The position numbers and the translations under genes are program-made. The notes beneath the pieces were generated by a model. It was not told where the DNA came from. It saw only the letters and a program-made list of their open reading frames with translations, and ran no database searches. A stretch of 64,000 bases of DNA from Sepioteuthis lessoniana (Eukaryota > Mollusca > Cephalopoda > Myopsida > Loliginidae): contig OY757904.1 of NCBI GenBank assembly GCA_963585895.1, forward strand, positions 593,207-657,206, given 5' to 3'. Of this stretch, positions 55,730-64,000 are shown piece after piece (the first letter of the stretch is position 1; each line of letters begins with the position of its first letter).

Positions 55730-56149
55730 ATAAGTCAAAGTTTACAGTTCCAGTTCTTAGTATAAAATTAAACAGAAATTCATAAGAACTTTACAACCTC
55801 ATGAAAATTTGTCTTTCAATGTGTATTCTTATTTATATTTTTATTTGTCATATTGGGTTTGCTAAATTACTTTTACAATCTCTATATGCTCAACTGAAAT
55901 TAACTAGGAAGTGAAAATTTATTGTAAAAAACAAAACAAACTCTTTTTCCCCAAGTTAATTTTACAGTCGCACCAAAACAGGGTGTTAATCAGCATTTTC
56001 ATTAAATGTTTAACTACTAATTCCCAATAGAAAATTAATTATAATTTTCCAAATTAAACTGAGCTTCAATTTTTTGTCTATTGTACTACTTTTCCCTTTT
56101 TTTAAATGAAAGAAAATAGGGTTTCTTCTTTGTCTCCACCTTGTTCTCA

Positions 56150-56480
56150 GTGTTCTTTGGCATAATATTGCAGCCTGGATGATGAGGATGGTTCATATAT
56201 TTGTTTCTGTTCAATTTAAAGCAACTGATAGAGAATCGTGTTGGCAAACTATCACCCAAGCCACCTCACTCTTCAAGAACAGCCATAAAGTCAGTGTGGA
56301 AGAAGAAAAAAAAAAGGCAGCACTGAAGCAACTGTAGTGCTACAATAGCAATATCACTTTCTCAGACCTTCCCTGCAGCTTCTGTCGAAGAACCTGCTAA
56401 TCTTTCATAGGCCTAATCAGCTACCAGTCTCCACAAAGAATAAAGCTTTTAGGAATCTTCATTCAAAAAGACAAGCTAAC
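56150..56480 (+). mobile_element. possible decayed LINE 3' end
   Basis: GC-richer than its flanks. Broken frames read CWQTITQATSLFKNSHK and, later, a Cys-rich stretch (DLPCSFCRRTC, then SFIGLISYQ) that recalls the C-terminal Cys motif of some LINE polyproteins. Stops and shifts separate the pieces. Tentative. Confidence 0.3.
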
Positions 56481-59400
56481 ACTGAAAAAACTGAAACTGA
56501 TGATAGTGATAATTTTCTTTCATAAAAATTGTATTAAAACATTGAAGCAAACCTGAGGAGAAGGTAGAGGTGAAAAAACAGCTTGGAGTAACAAATTCCA
56601 TTCATTCAATCTTTTTCTACTGTCATCGTTTTTTTTCTTGTTATTAAACACTTGAATATGATTGATAAAAACCACTTGTTGCCTAAAACAATTATTAACA
56701 AATCAATTTATTCTCATAAGATATTCTCTTTCTCATAGCAATGTGATGATCTGTTGTAGATAAAATTTTTAAAACTCGAGCAGTAGTTTAATATTTGATT
56801 GTGTACCTAACCTACATTTGATACATATATCATATGTTGCCATCTAATTCTTTATTCAGTTGTTTGATCAGAATTAATGCTTAACATATTCCTAATATAT
56901 TAAGGAACAATAAATTGGGGCAAAATCAAAGTAAAATTTGAGAAATTTCATCTTTTAACTGTGATTTAACATTCAAATTTGTTGTTTCTATATTTATTGG
57001 CATTGTTACTAGATTCTTAAAGTTATCAGAGTAATTATACTGAAATTTTATTTTTCAATGAATTTGTTCAAAAATATAGAAATAGCATTTTAAGGCCATT
57101 TGAGAAAATTTGAATTCAAAACTTTCCTAATTCACACCCCTGAAGAGAGGAGGTGGGATACTAACTTACGGTCAAGTTTTTAGAGAGAATGGGTGGTGAT
57201 TAAACCAGATAATACAGCTATGGGCATTTTTTTTGGAAGAGAAACTGTTTTGCTGTGGGGTAAATTTTTGTTATTGTTTTTTTTCTTTTGTTGACATTTT
57301 TATGTTTTGATAATTCTGGGCACTTTTTAGATATTTTTAAAATAACTATTTTTAATGTCTTTTTTGGCCATTTTTAAATATAGAATTATAAACCTTGAAA
57401 AACTTTAATTTTATGAAAATGGTGAGGAAATCAAACTTCTGGCTTACACCCTAGAAAACTACTGTTTACCCAATAAAGTAAAACTTTGGAATAATTGTGA
57501 TAACAGAATGTTAAAAAAAGTGGATTTTCGAATAATAGTTCAAGAGTAAAAGATTTATTTTGTATGATTTGCTTGGCAGAATGGTTAAGAAAATACGCAA
57601 GTATATGTTGTAAAGTAATTTTTGAAAAAAAAAATGCAGATTTGAAATAAAGCAATGATTTGATAATATTTCAAAAAAGACCATCCTTATAATATATTTT
57701 TATTTTCAGTATTTATGTTGGAGGGGGTAAACCTTTATGATAAAATCAAGAATTTTCAAATGAAATTGACTCTTTTGTTCATAATGTTTTTGCTTTTAAG
57801 TGGGATGTTCTTTATTTGTTGAGTATAATTTCTGATAAATTTGCTCTACAGTTAGTTTTCAGTGTTTATAAAGTAAAGTCATATTTACTTTGGATTAGGT
57901 TTTTAAGTGGATGTGGGCATGAATATACAATATCTTAGATTTAACACAATAAATAAAATAATTGTTTTATACAGTTTAGATCCTCTATGATAAATATTTG
58001 TCTTACTTTGAATTCTTATTATATGAATGATTTTGTTTTAAAAATTAGCCCATTTTATCTTTATGAATTTTTATCAAATGATGTTCAAAAACATGTAAAT
58101 AAACTTTCATTTCAGTAATATATGCACTGACACACAAAAGTAATGGACATGAAGGATTTTTTAAGAAAATAAGTTTTGTTATTGCGACTGACTTAAAACT
58201 TGATTTGAATATAGTAAATACTTAAGATATACTATATATGAGAAGAAATAAAGAAAAGTTTGCTTACAAATAAATTTATTGACAAATAGACTGTTTGATC
58301 CTGTCTAAAATAATTTGTTAGCTATATTCCAAGGGAAGTAAGTTTGAAGAAGCCTTTTATGTATTAATTTTTGTAACTGCTACAATTAAAAATTAGCAAA
58401 TTATTTTGGTTAATTTTGACTGTTTACTTCATAACTTAAACTAAACTATTTTTCAGTGTTTTTAAATTATATATAAACACTATTCAATAATTTTGATTCA
58501 CTACTGATTTGCTATTAGTTGACTTCTTTTGAAACTAGATTGTTCCAGACCCTAGGCTTATCAATTTAAATAATAGATTTTTAACTATCATGTTGAAAAA
58601 ACTCTTTTGTGAATATTTTATGACTGATAGATTTTGATCAGCTTTCCTTAAAAATTTTCCTTGAAAGTAGTAAATATCTAATATCATCTTTTAAAAATAT
58701 TTTAATTCTTTTTAAGTTTACAAATTTTATATACACTTAGTTAAATATCCTGTATTATGTAAAATAATTTTTACAGTAGTTTTCACATCCCTTGTTCTTT
58801 TTCAGGAAAAGCAAACATGTAAATTATAGAATAAATATACTTGATTGTCCTGTAGTTTATTTAGTTTTTGAAATATCAAATTTAAATGAATCTAAATCAT
58901 TATGTGCTACTGATTTCATTAAATGTTCATTTGTAAACTTCATGTTAGTAAAACCTTTGATTTTTTTCCCCCATTCTGGCCATGTATAAACATTTTAGAT
59001 GTATTCATTTTTCTGAAAAAAATATTGGTATTTTTACATCTAAAAAAAATTGGTGTCAGTATTCCTTCAAATAATTGCATCCTTATAAATCATTTTTGTT
59101 TTAAAACTTCAATTAGTTTAATTTTTAATTTCATGCTTATTTAGTATTTTGTATTGTTTCTGACTCAAATGAATTATATCACAATTTTTAATTGTTTTTG
59201 ACTGGAATTGCTAGACTCTTATTCTGTGCATAATAGAATGAAATTGTTTTTTACAAATATTGTAACATTCTTTCAAAACTTGTTAGTTAATTCCATTTGT
59301 TGAAACACATGTTTAACATTTAATTGATTTAATGTGTGATTTGTTTCTAAATGTGACCTAAATCTTTGTATGGGTGAGGGGGCAATACTTACATGTAAAC

Positions 59401-59715
59401 TTATACAGCATCAAAAAAGCTTTGTACTTCATCCTTTTATCACTGATATCTCACACTCATAAAGAATAAACTTTTACCCTATTAGAACAAATTGGAAAGT
59501 GATTATTTTTACCCTTTGAAGCTCATTTGCTAAGTTTGATTTACATTCATCAATGAGTTTTCATGACAATAAGATAAACCACAACTAAAACCTATTGAAA
59601 TCCATAATACATCTTTGCAATTTAAAAATTAAGTAATTAAGATATTTTAAGGACCAAGACGGTTTTTGCTAGCATTTGATTTTTAAAACTTTAATGTTTC
59701 TTTCAGTTTTCAGTT
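56481..59715. other. AT-rich presumed intron, nothing recognised
   Basis: About 3.2 kb without identifiable exon or repeat. Frames at 57431, 58792 and 58923 lack motifs. Confidence 0.45.
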
Positions 59716-59719
59716 GAAG

Positions 59720-60085
59720 TGATCTATATTCATACTTCTGCTGTAGACATGCCATTGCTCAACAGAATGGCTATTAAGTTCTTAAAAGTCATAACATCTT
59801 TGAAGGGCTCACCATTGATAGTGAATGTCCACACTGTTCATCATAATCATAGATTTCTCTGTGCTGACTTGGATCTGATTAAAAGTCTGTTAGATCCTGG
59901 AGCTCATTGTTGCTGTCACCTATGAGGTCAATGTCATCTGCAAATTCAGGAGTTTCAAACTGGCTTGCCACCTGTGGAAATAGAGATGTGGCAGCTTTGA
60001 AATGTCTCTTGCTTTATTCTCTCAAGAAACAGGTTAAAGACAGCAAGGGAAAAGAGCCATCTGGTTGTTAAGAACTGTGCTGTTG
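59720..60085 (-). pseudogene. LINE reverse transcriptase fragment
   Basis: Read on the minus strand, a broken frame contains ETPEFADDIDLIGDSNNELQ, a form of the RT active-site box (FADD in place of YADD), preceded by a decayed FPLLSLTCFLRE segment. The sequence differs from the RTE-like LINE elsewhere in the window, so it is from a second LINE family. Stops occur on both sides. The 68-codon plus frame 59719-59925 is its antisense shadow. Confidence 0.65.
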
Positions 60086-60198
60086 GGTTGTTTGTACAAG
60101 ACTAGCCCTTCTTCTATGTTATATGAAAAAAAAATGTAACATGAATTTAAAATTCATCTTAAATTTAACTATATTTATTTACCTTATTTTTTCATTTA

Positions 60199-60202
<4 letters not shown>

Positions 60203-60254
<52 letters not shown>
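60203..60254. repeat. (TA)n microsatellite
   Basis: A TA tract of about 26 units. Between here and 60563 I see only unassigned AT-rich sequence. Confidence 0.97.
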
Positions 60255-60257
<3 letters not shown>

Positions 60258-60559
60258 GTTTAGCTGTATTAATAAAGAGTTCAATATCAGTGGTAGATCA
60301 TATGAAGATCTAGGTTTGAATAGCTTAGACACAAAGTGAAAGGCACTTGAAGATGGTCAGTTTCTTGCCTATGCAATCACCAGACAATGTATATATTATT
60401 CTTTTTCATAAAAGTCTCACAAACTAACATCTTATGTAACTCTGCCTTATGCTACATAGACAAGCCACTTTTATCACACTCTCATCTGAAGATTGTGTAA
60501 AACATGAAACTTAAATAATGGACTTATGGTGTCCATAATTCTAATATTTATAGGTTTTA

Positions 60560-60563
<4 letters not shown>

Positions 60564-60611
<48 letters not shown>
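60564..60611. repeat. (TA)n microsatellite
   Basis: A TA tract of about 24 units, just left of a family A copy. Confidence 0.97.
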
Positions 60612-60616
<5 letters not shown>

Positions 60617-60640
60617 AACTTTTATTCGTTACTATCTTAC

Positions 60641-60960
60641 CCAGTCAGCTAGGGCTGTAGAATACACTAATTTCATCTCTGCAGAGTGGTAAGATCCCCC
60701 TCCCTCAATGAGTGTCCTGGATATGACACTAAACAATCTGATGGTGAGGTTCCAGTAATGCTGGAGCTTTGGGGAATGCAGAATACCTTTTCATTACCAT
60801 CGTTCCCAGGTTCACTCTAGCCCAGAGTGGTAGCACCTGATAGAGTCCTACCTATGGGTCAAATAGGACTAAACTGCATACTTATGTTGTATAAAAATGG
60901 ATTGGGCATTAAATAACCTACAAAAGTTGATATGCCATAAAACCCAAACAGCCAACCAAC
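60641..60960 (+). repeat. family A repeat, minimal copy
   Basis: Head (CCCAGTCAGCTAGGGCTGTA) joined almost directly to the 3' module (GGGCATTAAATAACC, ATATGCCATAAAACCC) with virtually no internal array. It shows that head plus tail is the core unit and the array is variable. Confidence 0.8.
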
Positions 60961-61096
60961 ATATCCACTGGCTGATTTTCATTCCATTAAAATTTGAACA
61001 AATGGATCTTTAGGTTGTTCATTAAAGATATTTTACCTTTTTCCATATAAGTTACTATTTAAGGCTTGCTAGATAATTCTACTTATCAAAAGTGAA

Positions 61097-61208
61097 AGCA
61101 CCTCATGTATGTTATAGCTAGGAAACTAAACTAGCAGTCCATTGTTAATAAGTTGAATTCTCACTGAGTGCCCCATACTTTTGGCTTAGTGTTAAACTAA
61201 GTAAATAA
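61097..61208 (+). repeat. short tRNA-derived SINE, old copy
   Basis: Diverged member of the 28564 family (AGCACCTCATGTATG start, TGAGTGCCCCATA, GGCTTAGTG). Flanked by CTACTTATCAAAAGTGAA (61079-61096) and the same with one mismatch at 61209-61226. Confidence 0.75.
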
Positions 61209-61226
61209 CTACTTACCAAAAGTGAA

Positions 61227-61768
61227 TTACTATATGAACAGAAGTTGCAATTTAAAAACAAAAATTGTTTTAGTTCATTTACAAAATGGGTTTGTTTCTT
61301 ACTTTGAGATTATTTTTCTTAAAAGATTTAGAGAATACATTCAGTTGTAGGAATGCTTTTAAGCCAACAATTAGAGAACAGAATAAAGATGCAATAATTT
61401 TAAATTGAGATTATTTTATAGAAAAAACTTACAACTACCTGACTTTGTTAAATATTCTCTTGTCTTACTGAAAAATATGTTAGTTAGCTAAAATTAAACT
61501 ATACAGATTCTATGGTTATTTGTAATAGAACTGCTATTTAACAAAAAGATTTTTTATTAAAATCAGATATGAATCATAGAAGTTAGGAAAAAGCCAGATT
61601 CTTTTAAAAAGCCAAGAAAAGATTGGTGTAAATGAACATATTCTTACATGCTCACAACTTCTATTTTAAGATGAATGTTCAGATAATGCTTGTCACAATT
61701 TGTAGGAGGCCCTTCATCTGAAAATTTCTTTTCTTAATTGATAATGTCCCTAAAAACATTCTGACATA
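61227..61768. other. AT-rich spacer, nothing recognised
   Basis: No recognised feature. Confidence 0.45.
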
Positions 61769-61837
61769 ACACATCACTCAATAAGTCCCAGGCTTAACTA
61801 ATAAAACAACAACTTTTTGGCAAAATTCAACTTTATT

Positions 61838-62786
61838 CATTAACATAGTCTCCTTCTAGGGTGATACACTGATTCCAACGCTTCTCTAACAATTTGATGC
61901 CTTTTTTTGTAGAACAATTCGTCTTTGACCTCAAAATACACCTCAGTTTCCGATATCACTTCTTTATTGTAGCCAAATCTCTTTCCTTGGAGCATTCTTT
62001 TGTGGTCTGCAAACAGCCAGTAGTTGCTGGGGGGCCAGATCTGGGGAATAGGGTGGATGCAGAAGCAATTTGAAGTGCAATTCATCTAGTTTTGCCATCG
62101 ACTTGTGACATGGTGTATTGTCTTGGTGAAAGAGCACTTTTTTCTTCATTTGTGGCCATTTTTTGGCCTTTTTTTTTTTTTTTTTTTTTCCCCCCCTTCA
62201 AACGCACCAATAATGCTATATAATATTTGCTATTGTTGGTTCTTCCTTTCTTAAAGTAATTGATGAACAAAATACCTTGTGCATCCCAAAATACAGAAAT
62301 AGAACTGATTATTTACTGATGTTTGCATTTTTGGTCGATATGGATGGTTTTTCACCTGCTGCTGTCCACTCAGCTGACAGCCGATTTGACTCCAGAGTGA
62401 AGTGTTAGTGGATCCATATTTCATCCATTGTCACATATCTACACAAAAACTCTTTTTTGTTGTGTTGAAACGGTTGCAAACAATGCTCTAATTTGTCGAC
62501 GTGTTGCTGTTTTTGATTGACTGTGAGCAAACGCGGCAACCACTTTGAACACAGCTTTCTCATTGACAAATGTTCATGCAATATGGTGAATACACTGCCT
62601 TCTGAAATCTTTAACTTCTCTGCTATCTTACACAACTTCAATTTATGATCAGCCAAAACGAGTTTGTGGAGTTTTTTGGTGTTTTCTGGGACAACTGCCT
62701 AATTTGGGCGACGTGAGTGTTCAGCATCATTTGCGTCTGTACAACTGCATTTACAGTCAGCATACCACCTCTTAATTGTTGTTTAC
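61838..62786 (-). pseudogene. mariner transposase, frameshifted
   Basis: In order on the minus strand: IKRWYADCKC and EHSRRPN with a stop (HTH linker, about 62700-62780); LKISEGSVFTILHEHLSM (second HTH); VTMDEIWIH (first catalytic Asp, about 62410-62435); a decayed central part with a poly(A)/poly(G) disruption near 62165-62200; VLFHQDNTPCHKSM (second Asp, about 62095-62135); and YSPDLAP followed by a frameshift and SNYWLF, where Asn replaces the third catalytic Asp (about 62020-62060). At least two shifts, a stop and the Asp-to-Asn change make it dead. Confidence 0.85.
62169..62196. repeat. poly(T)/poly(C) run
   Basis: A T run followed by C residues inside the mariner pseudogene; it breaks the transposase frame. 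Confidence 0.9.
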
Positions 62787-62790
62787 GATG

Positions 62791-63505
62791 GTTTAGTTGG
62801 TTTGGTTTTATGGCATATCAACCATTGTAGGTTATTTAACGCCAAATCCATTTTTATGTAATAAATCAGTTCTATTTCAAACAATTCAGTTTAGCATGAG
62901 TACACAGTTTGTCAAAAACATTTCTATTTCAAACTATTCAGTTTATTCAAGTAGTTATTTATAGAAATTCAGCCCAGTATAATCACAGCTTCAATGCCCA
63001 AAACAGTTCAATTTCAAATAATTCAGTCGAGCACAGGCATGCAGTTCAAATTTAAGTACAGTCCAATTGTGAAAGACATCTCTACCTTGAGCCACTCAGT
63101 TCAATCAACCAGCTCCAACTCAGTTAATTCAGTTTAGTATAAGTACAGATCCCGTTTATACACAGTCACATGTCAAAACAGTTCTATGTTAAATAATTCA
63201 GTTTAGTGTAAATACAGTTTTAATGTCAAAAAACAGTTCTATTTGAAATAATTCAGTTTAGCATAAGAAACAATTCAGTTTGGCATAAATATGCAAGCAG
63301 TATAAATCATTCTATTTACTTTTCCTCATTTGTTTGCACACAGTTAAATTATTACAAGAGTTGCTATGATATAAGAATGTAACATCAGTCATTTGTTAGC
63401 ACACATTTAATTAGATATGTATGATATGTAAAAGATTAACAATTTTAAAAAGTGATTGAGCTTATATGTTTGCCGACAGTTGAGTGGTTTCAAGTATTGT
63501 AGTTT
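62791..63505 (-). repeat. family A repeat containing both array types
   Basis: Minus orientation: the 3' module at the left (reverse of ATATGCCATAAAACC, about 62806-62822), then the 55-bp-type array to about 63325, then the second array type (reverse of GTGTGCAAACAAATGA, about 63328-63500). No head. It joins mariner sequence directly at its left edge. Confidence 0.75.
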
Positions 63506-63523
63506 TTGATTATTTCTTCAAGA

Positions 63524-63845
63524 TTAAGGCTGGCAACTACGCGGGTCTGTGTCGCTATCCATACTCTCTATACTATACGTCCTTTGTAGGGGTTTTGTTG
63601 GTTGTTGAGCATTGGATTGTTTGGTTGTTATAGGCGACTTTGTTGTTGAAGGCATTTTGAATGTACTTCCTGGTCTTTTCTTATTCACTTTGGTGTTCAT
63701 CTGTATTTTCACACTTTGGCTAATGGGGAGTTGTGATTTTTGTTTCAGTTGTTCAGGTCTTATGGGAGACAAGTTTTTTAGTCTATCTTTAATGCTTTTT
63801 GGTTGACAGATTGGTGATTTATGTAATGGCTGTTTTGATGCAGAT
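63524..63845 (-). CDS. unrecognised Ser/Thr/Lys-rich open frame
   Basis: The frame is open on the minus strand from about 63845 to the TAA at 63524-63526. It has no clear ATG (the 63772 codon is TTG), so the real start is upstream. Content is basic, Pro/Ser/Thr/Gln-rich and low in hydrophobics (SIKDRLKNLSPIRPEQLKQK, TTKSPITTKQSNAQQPTKP, ending SMDSDTDPRSCQP). A second frame upstream (about 63850-63950; VVVQTKTHVGSITPTRSTPK) may be the same product before a frameshift. It could be the disordered part of a host protein or an ORF1/gag-like protein of a retroelement. I do not recognise it. Confidence 0.35.
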
Positions 63846-64000
63846 TTTGCCCTTTAGGAGTACTTCGTGTTGGAGTGATAGATCCTACGTGTGTTTTTGT
63901 TTGAACTACAACATTGGATCTCTCCCATTTGCAACTTGTTGCTGAGCTGGTGCTTGGTAAAATTCAACCTAGTGTAGTTTTTTCAGGTGCTCCTGAAACT

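Larger units (their letters stand above)
61769..62790 (-). mobile_element. second mariner family, 5'-truncated
   Basis: A different, older mariner than the three deletion derivatives. On the left a TIR-like end (CACTCAATAAGTCCCAGG) lies next to TA at 61767-61768. On the right homology stops abruptly at about 62790, where a family A repeat begins. The 5' TIR and the first helix of the transposase are absent beyond it. Confidence 0.8.

Noticed and set aside
55360..55785. A 141-codon frame overlapping the CARD exon
   Set aside because: It is in another phase, runs across the splice donor into a TA microsatellite and has no domain.

Overview
This window looks like AT-rich, repeat-dominated animal DNA, most likely from a cephalopod and probably an octopus. 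The evidence is low gene density, long non-coding stretches full of dinucleotide microsatellites, several tRNA-derived SINE families, many decayed copies of an RTE-like LINE with a (ATG)n-type tail, and mariner remnants. The species call is an inference from this repeat repertoire; no search was possible. There are no bacterial operons, rRNA genes or CRISPR arrays. Mariner and LINE remnants account for nearly all the protein-like sequence.

The one convincing host-gene feature is a plus-strand exon at 55328-55626. It encodes an N-terminal CARD (death-fold) domain, carries clean AG and GT splice signals, and has an in-frame stop just upstream of the ATG. It is probably the first coding exon of an apoptosis or innate-immunity protein whose remaining exons lie beyond 64000 or in unrecognised places. 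A zone at about 49.1-53.3 kb keeps many more CpG dinucleotides than the rest of the window and is almost free of recognisable transposons. It is the best candidate for the promoter and 5' leader of that gene, and holds a small candidate exon at 50867-51006.

Layout: 0.3-1.2 kb mariner deletion derivative; 4.3-5.3 kb long interspersed repeat, called family A here; 5.9-6.2 kb composite microsatellite; 6.2-6.4 kb SINE; 6.45-8.65 kb inverted LINE copy with an unknown 0.6 kb insert; 10.0-11.9 kb LINE and retroelement gag fragments; 14.5, 17.6-18.2, 30.9-32.7, 38.5-38.9, 53.7-53.9, 60.6-61.0 and 62.8-63.5 kb further family A copies; 16.2-16.9 kb LINE with a SINE nested in it; 18.3-18.7 and 34.4-34.8 kb inverted LINE 3' ends; 28.6, 32.8, 33.75 and 61.1 kb short SINEs; 39.4-42.5 kb nearly full-length LINE with endonuclease and reverse transcriptase; 45 kb TIR element with a 49-bp minisatellite; 46.9-47.8 kb third mariner derivative; 61.8-62.8 kb older, different mariner.

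The most unusual structures are a hairpin-forming retroposon at 31195-31495 with perfect 16-bp target duplications and a poly(A) tail; the nested locus around it; the TIR-bounded minisatellite at 44937-45184; the family A repeats, which have internal tandem arrays and flanking duplications; and the mariner derivatives, which share one deletion junction marked by a telomere-like motif. The transposons do not form a functional pathway together; they record successive waves of insertion.
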